Positions 33,533-41,013 of a DNA stretch of 64,000 bases are shown in pieces (position 1 is the stretch's first letter; the number at the start of each line of letters is the position of its first letter). Source of the DNA: Actinomadura rayongensis (GTDB lineage: Bacteria; Actinomycetota; Actinomycetes; Streptosporangiales; Streptosporangiaceae); contig NZ_WUTW01000002.1 of the NCBI RefSeq assembly GCF_009831215.1, forward strand, positions 1,211,002 through 1,275,001. Reading direction: 5' to 3'. The translations under genes were made by a program, and so were the position numbers. The notes under the pieces were generated by a model. It was given only the letters and a program-made list of their open reading frames with translations. It did not search any database and was not told where the DNA came from.

Positions 33533-34461
33533 CGACCGATCTCGACGCCCTCGTCCGGAGCATCGCCGCCGCGACCGACACGGACCCGGCGGTCGGCGAC
33601 GACGCGCGGCGGGCGCTGCGCGACGCCGTCACGGCGACCGACCCGCACGCACGCCCCGCCCGGCGGTCCGTCTGGCGGCCCTTGCAGCGGTCCGGGCCGC
33701 AGGCTGTACGGCGGTCGCTGCGGTGGAAGCTCGGCGTGCCGCTTGCCGTGGGGCTCGCCGGGGCCGCCGCGGCGGCGCTGACGATCCCCGGCGGCGACGG
33801 GCCGCGCACCACCGGCACGCAGATCCATGCCCGGCAGGTCGCCGCCCTGACGTTCACCGAGCACGGTCGGTACATCGACGTCCGCATCAAGGACCCGCTG
33901 GCCGACCCGGCGCGCTATCGGGCGGAGTTCGCGGCGCGCGGCATGGACGTCCGACTCACGCTGGTGCCCGCGTCGCCGAGCATCGTCGGCACCGTCGTGT
34001 TCTCGGAAGGGCCGGAGTTCCCGCTGCTCACCGGCGGCGGCTGCGTGACGGGCGGCGGCGGGCCGTGCGTGCGGGGCTTCCGCGTCCCGGTCGGGTTCCG
34101 CGGCACGGCGACGCTGTCGTTCGGGCGCGCGGCCCGTCCCGGCGAGCGGTACGACTCGACGGCGAACGCGTTCGCGCCCGGCGAGGCGCTGCACTGCCTG
34201 GACGTCCGGGGCCTGACGATCGACGCGGCCCTGCCCCGGATGGCGAAGCGCCACGTCACCGCGCCGTTGTTCCACGTGGAACAGCACACGACGCCGGGGA
34301 TCGCCCGGAACGTCCCCCGCGATCAGGTGCCGGGCTCGTGGTACGTCGCGGACGCCGACCCCTGGGCGCCCGGGCAGGTGCTCCTCTGGGTGCGGCAGGA
34401 CCGGCCCGAGCCGCGCTCCGCCGCCCGGGAGGCCGCGCTGAACCGGGGCTGCGGCCGGTGA
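33529..34461 (+). CDS. Membrane protein paired with ECF sigma factor (putative anti-sigma)
   Basis: A 310-aa protein with a soluble N-terminal part of about 65 residues (ALVRSIAAATDTDPAVGDDARRALRDAVTA), one transmembrane segment (LGVPLAVGLAGAAAAALTI, about 69-88), and an exported domain of about 220 residues with two pairs of cysteines (GGGCVTGGGGPCVRG; LHCLDV; RGCGR). The order and the 4-bp overlap with the ECF gene suggest a membrane anti-sigma factor or its sensor. I see no zinc-binding anti-sigma motif (HxxxCxxC), so the assignment rests on context. Confidence 0.65.
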   Translation: MTTDLDALVRSIAAATDTDPAVGDDARRALRDAVTATDPHARPARRSVWRPLQRSGPQAVRRSLRWKLGVPLAVGLAGAAAAALTIPGGDGPRTTGTQIHARQVAALTFTEHGRYIDVRIKDPLADPARYRAEFAARGMDVRLTLVPASPSIVGTVVFSEGPEFPLLTGGGCVTGGGGPCVRGFRVPVGFRGTATLSFGRAARPGERYDSTANAFAPGEALHCLDVRGLTIDAALPRMAKRHVTAPLFHVEQHTTPGIARNVPRDQVPGSWYVADADPWAPGQVLLWVRQDRPEPRSAAREAALNRGCGR

Positions 34462-34465
34462 CGCG

Positions 34466-34801
34466 TCAGGCGACGTGCGGGGGGCCGTCCAGGTCGGTGT
34501 CCATCGGGCGGCCCGCCTGCTCCCAGCGCTGCATCCCGCCGGCGACGTTGCGGGCCAGCCAGCCCGCCTGGTTCAGGGCGACGGTCACCTGCGCGGACCG
34601 TCCGCCGGACCGGCAGATCACGTAGATCTCGCGGTCGCGGGGGATCTCCGACGCCCGGTCGCTCAGGTGCCGCATGGGAATGTGGACGGCCTCGGGGGCG
34701 TGCCCGGCGACCCATTCGTCCTGCTCACGGACGTCCAGAAGGTACGCGTCGGCCGGGACCTCGGCCGCGTCGACCGCAGGGACGTCATCCCCGATAAACA
34801 T
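34466..34801 (-). CDS. Rhodanese-like sulfurtransferase
   Basis: A 111-aa single-domain rhodanese. AAEVPADAYLLDVREQDEWVAGHAPEAVHIPM is the family front half. The active-site loop is VICRSGGRSAQV with the catalytic Cys, and NVAGGMQRWEQAGRPM closes the domain. ATG 34801 has a GGGAGG ribosome site 5 nt upstream, better than ATG 34813. It may move sulfane sulfur or serve as a redox or thiol carrier in the cytosol. It is divergent from the SSI-like gene with 47 bp between. Confidence 0.9.
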   Translation of the reverse strand: MFIGDDVPAVDAAEVPADAYLLDVREQDEWVAGHAPEAVHIPMRHLSDRASEIPRDREIYVICRSGGRSAQVTVALNQAGWLARNVAGGMQRWEQAGRPMDTDLDGPPHVA

Positions 34802-34848
34802 CACGCCTCCCATGGAACCGCGCGGAGCCCCCGCGCGTCGAATCACGC

Positions 34849-35301
34849 ATGCGGTATCGGACGCTTCTTCGCACCGTGCCCGGTGCGGCCCTGATCCTGT
34901 CACTGGCGGCGTGCGGCTCCGAGCACGCGCCGGGCGACGGGGCCGGCGGCACGGGCTCCGTCCGGCCGTCGGCGTCGCCCGCCACGTCCCTGACCGTACA
35001 GGTCAGGGCGTCCAAGGACGCCGCGCCGACCACCTGGACGCTCACCTGCGACCCCGTCGGCGGCGACCATCCCGACGGCGCCAAGGCCTGCGCGGCGCTG
35101 CGGACGGGCGCCGCGAGCGCGTTCGCCAAGCCCCGGCCGGACCAGATGTGCACCGACATCTTCGGCGGCCCGCAGACCGCCCAGGTGACGGGCACCTGGA
35201 ACGGGAAGCCGGTCAGCGCGACGTTCGGGCGGGCCGACGGCTGCCAGGTGAGCCGCTGGAACGCCGTCGCGCCGCTGTTCGGGAACGTCGTGCGCAACTG
35301 A
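34849..35301 (+). CDS. SSI-family serine protease inhibitor, predicted lipoprotein
   Basis: A 150-aa protein. The signal sequence ends in a lipobox LAAC (C21-22 region), so it is probably membrane-tethered, unlike classic secreted SSI. The mature domain has the SSI layout TWTLTCDPVGGDHPDGAKACAAL, then the reactive loop MCTDIFGGPQTAQVTGTWNGKPVSATFGRADGCQVSRW. Four cysteines match the two family disulfides. By position in the loop the P1 residue is Asp (C-T-D-I), not the Met or Lys of subtilisin or trypsin inhibitors, so the target protease may differ. Confidence 0.82.
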   Translation: MRYRTLLRTVPGAALILSLAACGSEHAPGDGAGGTGSVRPSASPATSLTVQVRASKDAAPTTWTLTCDPVGGDHPDGAKACAALRTGAASAFAKPRPDQMCTDIFGGPQTAQVTGTWNGKPVSATFGRADGCQVSRWNAVAPLFGNVVRN

Positions 35302-35328
35302 CCCGTCCCGTCCGGGTAAGGGGCGGCC

Positions 35329-35862
35329 ATGAGCACCGCCCTGGTCGTCATCGACATGCTGAACCCCTACCGGCACGAGGACGCCGGCCTTCTCCAGGAG
35401 AGCGTCGCGGAGATGGTCGATCCGCTCGCGGGCCTGGTGGCGCGCGCCGTCCGCGACGGGACGCCGGTGGTCTACGTCAACGACAACCACGGCGACTACT
35501 CCGCCACGCGCGACGACCTCGTGGCGACGGCGCTGCGCGGCGAGCGGCCCGACCTGGTGAAACCCATCGTGCCGCCGGACGACTGCGCGTTCCTGCCGAA
35601 GGTCCGGCACAGCGCGTTCTTCGGGACGCCGCTGGAGTACATCCTTCATCAGCTCGGCGTCCGCGAGGTCGTGCTGACCGGGCAGGTCACCGAGCAGTGC
35701 GTCCTCTACACGGCGCTGGACGCCTACATCCGCCACCTGACGATCAAGGTCCCGCGCGACGCGGTGGCGTCGATCGACCCCGGCCTCGGCGACGCGGCGC
35801 TGCGGATGATGGAGCGCAACATGCGCGCTGATCTGGTGACGGCCGACGACTGCTTCCGCTGA
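35329..35862 (+). CDS. Isochorismatase-fold cysteine hydrolase
   Basis: A 177-aa enzyme. The triad positions of the family are visible: Asp in LVVIDMLNPY, Lys in FLPKVRHSAFFGTPLEYIL, and Cys in LTGQVTEQCVLYTALDAY. This cysteine-hydrolase group includes nicotinamidases, N-carbamoylsarcosine amidases and isochorismatases. Without the nicotinamidase metal motif (DxHxxxH), an amide hydrolase of unknown substrate is the safest call. NGDYS-like NDNHGDYSATRDDLV provides substrate contacts. It is 27 bp downstream of the SSI gene, so the two may be co-transcribed. Confidence 0.88.
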   Translation: MSTALVVIDMLNPYRHEDAGLLQESVAEMVDPLAGLVARAVRDGTPVVYVNDNHGDYSATRDDLVATALRGERPDLVKPIVPPDDCAFLPKVRHSAFFGTPLEYILHQLGVREVVLTGQVTEQCVLYTALDAYIRHLTIKVPRDAVASIDPGLGDAALRMMERNMRADLVTADDCFR

Positions 35863-35884
35863 GGCCTTGCACGGCACCGATGTA

Positions 35885-35905
35885 AGTACTACCTGCTGTA
35901 GTACT
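35885..35905. promoter_or_regulatory. Perfect 8-bp inverted repeat upstream of a decayed monooxygenase
   Basis: AGTACTAC (35885-35892) and GTAGTACT (35898-35905) are exact reverse complements around CTGCT. The repeat lies 24 bp before the ATG of the pseudogene at 35929. It looks like a regulator's operator that has outlived its target gene. Confidence 0.55.
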
Positions 35906-35928
35906 ACGTCGTGTCGTGGAGGTGGCCC

Positions 35929-36650
35929 ATGCGGGTGCTCATCGCGGGAGCAGGACTGGCCGGACTGGCGGCGGCGCAGTGTTTCTAGAAGCAGGGCCGC
36001 GCGCAAGGTCGCCCCGGCCTGCGGTCGCCGCGTCATACCGTCGATGCGGACGCCCTCATGGCCCGTTTCGGTCATCCGATGACGGTCGCGCCGCGCGGGG
36101 CGCTCCTGACGCGCCTCGCCGCCGGGGTGCCGGATGCGGCCCTGCGGTTCGGCGCGCCGTTCACGGGCGTGCGCCCGGACGGCGCCGGGGTCGTCGTCAC
36201 CACCGGGGACGGCGCCGAGCACGCCGCCGACGTCCTCATCGGCGCGGACGGCGTGCGGTCGCGCGTCCGCGCCGCGCTGGTCGGGGACCGTCCGGCGGCG
36301 CTCACCGGCGGGGCGACCTGGCAGGCGCTCGTCCCGGACCCGATCGGCGTCGGCGCCCGGTCGGTGCTGGTCGTCGGGCCGCAGGGGGACTGCGGGTTCG
36401 CCGGGGCCGGGGACGGGCTGCTCCAGGTCTGGTTCGACGTGCCGTGGCCGTCCGGGCCGCGGTCCCTCGCCGAGCTGCGGCAACGGTTCGGGCACTGGGC
36501 GGCGCCCGTCCCGGACCTCCGGGCCGCGCACCGCGCTCCAGGGGGAGGCGGCGCTGCACGCGACCGCCGTGCTCTCCCGCCGGACGGGCACCCGCTCCTT
36601 CGCCCTGCTGCTCCGGATGCTCAGCGATCGGCTTGCACTTCGTACTACGA
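35929..36650 (+). pseudogene. Degenerate FAD-dependent monooxygenase
   Basis: ATG 35929 starts MRVLIAGAGLAGLAAAQCF, a FAD-binding GxGxxG strand, and hits a stop after 19 codons. Homology resumes in another frame at about 36058 (MARFGHPMTVAPRGALLTRLAAGVP, then DVLIGADGVRSRVRAALVGDRP, the GD/DG motif of PHBH-type monooxygenases). About 70-90 residues are missing between these parts. Near 36535 a further frameshift occurs, and the C-terminal third is absent. At least three lesions make this a pseudogene. Its tail carries the promoter and operators of the next gene. Confidence 0.8.
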
Positions 36651-36651
36651 A
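36639..36651. promoter_or_regulatory. MarR-type operator 1 upstream of the NDH-like gene
   Basis: TTCGTACTACGAA is a perfect 13-bp palindrome (TTCGTA-C-TACGAA). A second copy with one change is centred exactly 21 bp downstream (36660-36672), and a related site lies in the MarR promoter (38279-38291). Confidence 0.7.
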
Positions 36652-36659
36652 CCAATATG

Positions 36660-36672
36660 TTCGTGCTACGAA
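36660..36672. promoter_or_regulatory. MarR-type operator 2 upstream of the NDH-like gene
   Basis: TTCGTGCTACGAA differs from operator 1 by one base. It lies 21 bp (two helical turns) from it, centre to centre, and 20 bp before the ATG at 36692, placed to block transcription initiation. Confidence 0.65.
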
Positions 36673-36691
36673 TTAATGAGAGGGGTTCGTC

Positions 36692-37792
36692 ATGAGCCGA
36701 ACTGTCGCGGTCGTCGGGGGCGGGTACGGCGGCGCCGCCGTCGCCAAGGCGCTGGACGAGGACGCCGACGTCGTTCTGATCGACCCGAAGGACGCGTTCG
36801 TCCACGCGTCCGGCGCCCTGCGCGCGCTGGTCGCTCCCGATTGGGCACCGAACATCTTCTTTCCGTACGACCGGCTGCTGCGACGGGGCACGGTCGTCCG
36901 CGACCGGGCCGTCGCGGTGGATCCGCGCGGCGTCACCTTGGCCTCGGGGCGGCGCGTCGACGCGGACTACATCGTTCTGGCGACCGGGTCCGGCTACCCG
37001 TATCCGGCCAAACCGGAGACGGACGTGGCCGCCGAGGCGCTCGCGCGGCTGCGCGCCACGCACGACGAGCTGGCCCGCGCCGGACGCGTGCTGATCGCCG
37101 GCGCCGGGCCGGTCGGGCTGGAGCTGGCGGGCGAGATCAAGGCGGTCTGGCCGGAGAAGGTGGTGACCGTCCTCGATCCGGCCGCCGAGCTGCTGCCCGG
37201 CTTCCTGCCGGAGCTGCGCGCCGACTTGCACCGGCAGTTGGACGACCTCGGCGTGGACCTGCGGCTCGGCGTCGCGCTCGCCGAGGCCCCGCCCGTTTCG
37301 CCCGGCCGGGAGAAGGCGTTCACCGTCGCGACCACCGACGGGGGCGAGGTCACGGCCGACCTGTGGTTCCGCTGCTACGGCGTGGACGTGAACGGCGCCT
37401 GGCTCGACCCGGCCGTCGCGCCCCGGACGGCGGGCGGGCACGTCCGTGTGACGCCCGGCCTGAACGTCGAGGGGCACGACCACGTGTTCGCGCTCGGGGA
37501 CCTCACCGACGTCGCCGAGGCGAAGATGGCCGGGAACGCGATGCGGCACGCCGAGGTCGTCGCGGCCAACATCCGGGCGCGGCTCGCGGGGGAGGAGCCG
37601 ACGGCCGTCCACCGGCCCGCGCCGTTCCCGTTCGCGCTGGTGCCGCTCGGGCCGTCCGGCGGGGTCGGGCAGATCCCCGCGCCGTCCGGCGACGGGCCGA
37701 TGGTGCTGCCGGCCGCGACCGTCGCCGAGTACAAGGGGCGCGACCTCATGATCGGCCGCTTCGTCGAGCTGTTCGGGCGGGACGACGGCTAG
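36692..37792 (+). CDS. NAD(P)/FAD-dependent oxidoreductase (NDH-2/AIF-like)
   Basis: A 366-aa two-dinucleotide-binding flavoprotein. The FAD motif is VAVVGGGYGGAAVAKAL; the NAD(P) motif is RVLIAGAGPVGLELAGEI; the C-terminal FAD-contact motif is HVFALGDLTDVAEAKMAGNA. It has no disulfide CxxxxC and no C-terminal membrane helix, so it resembles AIF/FSP1-type quinone or NADH oxidoreductases. It is preceded by two copies of the 13-bp MarR operator. Its TAG stop overlaps the convergent marR stop through CTAG. The electron acceptor is unknown. Confidence 0.87.
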   Translation: MSRTVAVVGGGYGGAAVAKALDEDADVVLIDPKDAFVHASGALRALVAPDWAPNIFFPYDRLLRRGTVVRDRAVAVDPRGVTLASGRRVDADYIVLATGSGYPYPAKPETDVAAEALARLRATHDELARAGRVLIAGAGPVGLELAGEIKAVWPEKVVTVLDPAAELLPGFLPELRADLHRQLDDLGVDLRLGVALAEAPPVSPGREKAFTVATTDGGEVTADLWFRCYGVDVNGAWLDPAVAPRTAGGHVRVTPGLNVEGHDHVFALGDLTDVAEAKMAGNAMRHAEVVAANIRARLAGEEPTAVHRPAPFPFALVPLGPSGGVGQIPAPSGDGPMVLPAATVAEYKGRDLMIGRFVELFGRDDG

Positions 37793-38268
37793 GCCGGGGC
37801 TCCGTCCTCCAGCTCCATGAACACGACCGGCACCTCGTTCGCCCGGACGAGGCGGCCGAGCAGGTCGGCGAGCTGGGCGCGCTCGCGCTCGTCCAGCCCG
37901 GACGGGAGGCGGTCGATGCGGCGGCACGTCTCGGCGTAGAACCGGTCCGCCAGCGCCCGGCCCTCGCGGGTCAGCGCGACCCGCAGCGCGCGGCCGTCGC
38001 GGGGGTCGGGCTCGCGGCGGACGAGCCCGCGCGCGGACGTCCGGTCCACCAGGCCCGACAGGCTGGACTTCGCCAGGCCGAGCAGCGCGCCCAGCTCGCC
38101 CATCCCGTACGGCTGCGCCATGAGGACGCACAGCAGTTGCCCCTGCTGCTGGGTAAGGCCGTAGTCGCGCGCCGACGCGACGTACACGGCGTCCACCAGG
38201 AACGACGAGCGCACGAGGGCCGTGACGACGTTCATGTGCTCGTCCGCGGGCTTGTCCATGCCCGCCAC
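37789..38268 (-). CDS. MarR-family transcriptional regulator
   Basis: A 159-aa protein. The winged HTH is YGLTQQQGQLLCVLMAQPYGMGELGALLGLAKSSLSGLVDRTSARGLVRREPDPRDGRALRVALT, a clear MarR DNA-binding domain, with dimerisation helices at both ends. It is divergent from the LLM flavoenzyme (38309) and convergent with the NDH-like gene. The 13-bp motif TTCGnnnnACGAA occurs in its own promoter and twice before the NDH-like gene. It therefore probably represses all three transcription units and is released by an oxidant or phenolic ligand. Confidence 0.9.
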   Translation of the reverse strand: MAGMDKPADEHMNVVTALVRSSFLVDAVYVASARDYGLTQQQGQLLCVLMAQPYGMGELGALLGLAKSSLSGLVDRTSARGLVRREPDPRDGRALRVALTREGRALADRFYAETCRRIDRLPSGLDERERAQLADLLGRLVRANEVPVVFMELEDGAPA

Positions 38269-38278
38269 GATACCTTAA

Positions 38279-38291
38279 TTCGCTTTACGAA
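38279..38291. promoter_or_regulatory. MarR-type operator in the marR/LLM divergent promoter
   Basis: TTCGCTTTACGAA keeps the TTCG...CGAA ends of the two sites at 36639 and 36660. It lies 10 bp before the marR start and 17 bp before the LLM start, so one protein could control both directions. Confidence 0.6.
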
Positions 38292-38308
38292 CTAAAAGGA
38301 GCCCGACG

Positions 38309-39187
38309 ATGGCACTCTTCGGTTTCGGCGGCGGCGCCGCCGTCGCCGACGCGGCGGACACCCTGCGGCACGCCGCCCGCGCCGACGCCGACGGCCTCGA
38401 CCTCTTCTCGCTCTCCGACCACCCCTACTTCGGCGACCGGCTCGACGCGTACGCCGCGATCGGGACGATCCTCGGCGGGACTCGGCGGCTGACCGGGCTG
38501 GTGAACGTCACGAACCTGCCGAGCCGTCCGGCGCCGATGCTGGCGCGGACCGTCACGTCCCTGTCCACGCTGACCGGCGGACGGATCGTGCTCGGCCTCG
38601 GCGTCGGCGGCCTCTGGGACGACATCGCCCGGCTCGGCGTCCCGAAACTCACGCCGGGCGCGGCCGTCCGGGCGTTCGCGGAGGCGATCACGCTCATCCG
38701 CTCCCTGTCGGGCGGCGGAGAACCGGTCACCTTCTCCGGGGAGTTCTACCAGGTCACCGAGCTGCAGCCGGCGGCCGTCGCGGCACCGCCGATCTGGACG
38801 GGCTCGGTCGGGCCGAAGTCGCTCGCCGTCACCGGCCGCCTCGCCGACGGGTGGATCCCGGGGCACGCGGCGGACTGGCTGAGCGAGCGCTACCGCACGT
38901 CCCGGCCGCTGGTGGACGAGGCGGCCGTCGCCGCCGGGCGCTCCCCCGCCGACATCGCCACGATCTACAACCTCCCCGGCACCATCACCGACGCGCCCGT
39001 CCGCTCGCCACGCGACGCCGACGGACGATGGCGCGGCGGCTCGGTGGACCAATGGGTCGAAGAACTGACCGGCGCCGTCCTGGACCACGGCGCAGCCGGT
39101 TTCATCTACCACCCAGTGGGCGACCCCGACATGGCACTCGCCCGGTGGGCACAGGAGATCGTCCCGGCCGTCCGCGCCGCCCTCTGA
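38309..39187 (+). CDS. LLM-class flavin-dependent oxidoreductase
   Basis: A 292-aa luciferase-like (beta/alpha)8-barrel protein that would use FMNH2 or F420. Family features are ADADGLDLFSLSDHPYFGDRLDAYAAIGTILGGTRRLTGLVNVTNLPSRPAPMLARTVTSLSTLTGGRIVLGLGVGG and PPIWTGSVGPKSLAVTGRLADGWIPG. The 'GLGVGG' and 'DGWIP' segments line the flavin and phosphate site. In actinomycetes many LLM enzymes of this size are F420-dependent, but the cofactor is not proven. It is divergent from marR and shares its operator. Confidence 0.88.
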   Translation: MALFGFGGGAAVADAADTLRHAARADADGLDLFSLSDHPYFGDRLDAYAAIGTILGGTRRLTGLVNVTNLPSRPAPMLARTVTSLSTLTGGRIVLGLGVGGLWDDIARLGVPKLTPGAAVRAFAEAITLIRSLSGGGEPVTFSGEFYQVTELQPAAVAAPPIWTGSVGPKSLAVTGRLADGWIPGHAADWLSERYRTSRPLVDEAAVAAGRSPADIATIYNLPGTITDAPVRSPRDADGRWRGGSVDQWVEELTGAVLDHGAAGFIYHPVGDPDMALARWAQEIVPAVRAAL

Positions 39188-39238
39188 CGCGCCGATCCTC
39201 GGGCGCGGAGGGCGGCCGGGATGTTACGGTCTGCTCCG

Positions 39239-39778
39239 ATGAGCAGCGCCACGCGAATGACGTCCGCGATCCTCGTGTCCGCGATCGTCCGGCGGGACGA
39301 CGACGTGCTCATGGTCCACGAACGGCATCCCGGCCGCGACCCGCAGTGGGTGCTGCCCGGCGGGATGGCCGAGGCGGGCGAACTCGTCCACGACGCGCTG
39401 GTCCGCGAGGTGCGCGAGGAGACCGGGCTGATCGTCGCCGGACCCGCCGAACTGGCGTTCGTCGCCCAGTACACGATCGGCGGGGAGCCCGGCTGGAACG
39501 GCGAGTGGACGGTGTTCGCCTTCACCACCGGCCCGCCGACCGGCGTCCTCGGCGCCGCCGACCCGGACGGGATCGTCCTCGAAGCGGCCTGGGTCCCCGC
39601 GGACGAGGCGGTGGCCCGCTTGTCCGCGCATCGGTTCCGTCCGCGCCGCGACCCGATCGTGGCCTACCTGCGCGGCGAGGCGCCGCCGGGGACGGTGTGG
39701 CTGTGGCCGTCCGGGCCGTCCCGCCCGGCCGTCCGCGTCCCGGCTCAGCCCGCGCTGTCCGGCGGGGTCACGGAGTAG
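39239..39778 (+). CDS. NUDIX hydrolase
   Basis: A 179-aa protein from ATG 39239 with a complete Nudix box, GGMAEAGELVHDALVREVREETGLIV (Gx5Ex7REVREETGL). It probably hydrolyses a nucleoside diphosphate derivative with Mg2+. The extra C-terminal segment with WLWPSGPSRPAVRVP is not diagnostic. Its 3' end overlaps the opposing tautomerase gene by 34 bp. The substrate is unknown. Confidence 0.9.
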   Translation: MSSATRMTSAILVSAIVRRDDDVLMVHERHPGRDPQWVLPGGMAEAGELVHDALVREVREETGLIVAGPAELAFVAQYTIGGEPGWNGEWTVFAFTTGPPTGVLGAADPDGIVLEAAWVPADEAVARLSAHRFRPRRDPIVAYLRGEAPPGTVWLWPSGPSRPAVRVPAQPALSGGVTE

Positions 39779-40146
39779 GTGAGCGCCAGCTCGTCGCCCG
39801 GCATGCCCCGGATGCCCCAGTTCTGCCGGGGCGTCTCGATGATCGTCAGCTCCAGATCGTCGGGCGTGATCCCGAGCGCCGGAACGACGCGATCGTAGAG
39901 GGACCGGATGAGGGCGCGCTTGCCGGCGTCCCCGCGCCCCTCGAAGCAAATGATCTCCAGGACGAGGTAGCGCGAACTCCGGCCCGGAACGATCCAGTCC
40001 GCTTCGTCCAACAGGAGGAAGCGGTGAAAGCGCTTGTCCTCCGGCAGCCCCCACGCCTCGACCAGACACGCCTGCAGAAGATCCGAGATCTCCCGCTGCC
40101 GCCCCGCCCAGACGTCCCGCCGCCCGAAAACCTTGACCTGAGCCAC
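39745..40146 (-). CDS. Tautomerase-family protein
   Basis: A 133-aa protein of the Tautomerase_2 type: AQVKVFGRRDVWAGRQREISDLLQACLVEAWGLPEDKRFHRFLLLDEADWIVPGRSSRYLVLEIICFEGRGDAGKRALIRSLYDRV and TIIETPRQNWGIRGMPGDEL. The NWGIRGMPG loop is a family hallmark. The usual N-terminal Pro after Met is absent (the start is Met-Ala), which is common in this subgroup and makes canonical tautomerase chemistry uncertain. It follows the thioredoxin gene on the same strand across a terminator-like hairpin. Confidence 0.82.
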   Translation of the reverse strand: MAQVKVFGRRDVWAGRQREISDLLQACLVEAWGLPEDKRFHRFLLLDEADWIVPGRSSRYLVLEIICFEGRGDAGKRALIRSLYDRVVPALGITPDDLELTIIETPRQNWGIRGMPGDELALTYSVTPPDSAG

Positions 40147-40161
40147 CCGGGAATCCTAGAA

Positions 40162-40192
40162 CCGCCCCGCACCGACGACCGGCGCAGGGCGG
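40162..40192 (-). terminator. Terminator after thioredoxin gene
   Basis: CCGCCC (40162-40167) pairs with GGGCGG (40187-40192), extended by an inner GC pair, just downstream of the thioredoxin stop at 40201 on the minus strand. Confidence 0.5.
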
Positions 40193-40200
40193 CCCCAGCC

Positions 40201-40533
40201 TCAGAGCACCTCGGCGAAGTCCTTGAGCAGCCGCGACTTGGACCGCGCCCCGACGACCGCCTTCACCGGCTCGCCGTCGCGGAAGGCGATGAGCGTGGGC
40301 ATCGAGTGGACGTTGTAAGCGGCAGTCGTTCGCGGATTGGCGTCCACGTCGAGCGCGACGACCTTGAGCCGGTCGCGATACTCGTCCGCCACGGCGGCGA
40401 GCACGGGCGCGAGCTGCCGGCACGGCGGGCACCAGTCGGCGGTGAACTCCACCAGCACGGCCCGGTCGGCGCCCAGCACCTCCTCGGCGAAACTGCCGTC
40501 CGAGACCTCGACGACGCCGGTAGTCCCCATCAT
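40201..40533 (-). CDS. Thioredoxin
   Basis: A 110-aa thioredoxin with active site ADWCPPCRQLAPVL and the cis-Pro motif SMPTLIAFRDGEP. WCPPC rather than WCGPC is a variant seen in some actinobacterial thioredoxins and alters redox potential. The start ATG 40533 has GGAGG 8 nt upstream and overlaps the stop of the MerR gene (ATGA), so the two are coupled. MerR-thioredoxin pairs suggest thiol or oxidative stress control. Confidence 0.93.
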   Translation of the reverse strand: MMGTTGVVEVSDGSFAEEVLGADRAVLVEFTADWCPPCRQLAPVLAAVADEYRDRLKVVALDVDANPRTTAAYNVHSMPTLIAFRDGEPVKAVVGARSKSRLLKDFAEVL

Positions 40534-40928
40534 GTTCCAGCCTCCAGTTCGCAACGCGGCTCCGGCCCGCCCGACAGCTCGGCCTCAGCCCGCATCAGAT
40601 GCCCGGCGACCTCGTCCCGGACCGTCCGCAGCCGCTCGATCAACGCGTCCATCTCGGCGAGCTTGGCCCGGTACACGTCCAGCGACGCGGGACACGCGTC
40701 CCCCGACGGATGCCCGGCCCGCAGGCACTCCACGAACGGCCGCGTCTCCTCCAGCCCGAACCCGAAGTCCTGCAACGTCCGGATCTGCTCGACCAGCCGC
40801 AGATCCTCATCGCCGTACACGCGGTACCCGTTGACGGCCCGCCGAGCCGGCAACAGCCCGCGCGACTCGTAGTACCGCAACGTGCGGGCACTGACCCCCG
40901 CACGCTCCGCAAGCTCACCGATGCGCAT
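40530..40928 (-). CDS. MerR-family transcriptional regulator
   Basis: A 132-aa regulator. The MerR HTH is MRIGELAERAGVSARTLRYYESRGLLPARRAVNGYRVYGDEDLRLVEQIRTLQDFGFGLEE. A dimerisation helix follows, with two cysteines 12 residues apart (EC...DAC) that could bind metal or sense oxidation. It is the first gene of a two-gene operon with thioredoxin. Its promoter (40936-40966) has the 19-bp spacer expected for a MerR-activated promoter, so it is probably autoregulated. Confidence 0.92.
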   Translation of the reverse strand: MRIGELAERAGVSARTLRYYESRGLLPARRAVNGYRVYGDEDLRLVEQIRTLQDFGFGLEETRPFVECLRAGHPSGDACPASLDVYRAKLAEMDALIERLRTVRDEVAGHLMRAEAELSGGPEPRCELEAGT

Positions 40929-40935
40929 GTCAATG

Positions 40936-40966
40936 ACGCTAAACCTTCACACCAACGTCAACGCAA
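40936..40966 (-). promoter_or_regulatory. MerR-type promoter with 19-bp spacer
   Basis: On the minus strand a -35 TTGCGT (plus 40961-40966) and -10 TAGCGT (plus 40936-40941) are separated by 19 bp. The spacer contains an imperfect dyad ACGTT-N6-AAGGT. The long spacer with an internal dyad is the classic MerR architecture. Confidence 0.6.
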
Positions 40967-41013
40967 CCCCCAGCTCACCCGCCCGAACACGGCGGGGCGC
41001 GGCCGGGCCGGTG

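Noticed and set aside
36058..38295. A 745-aa frame across the monooxygenase remnant and the NDH-like gene
   Set aside because: Only its first part matches a family, and it ends as a shadow of 36692-37792. It is treated as a pseudogene fragment followed by a separate real gene.
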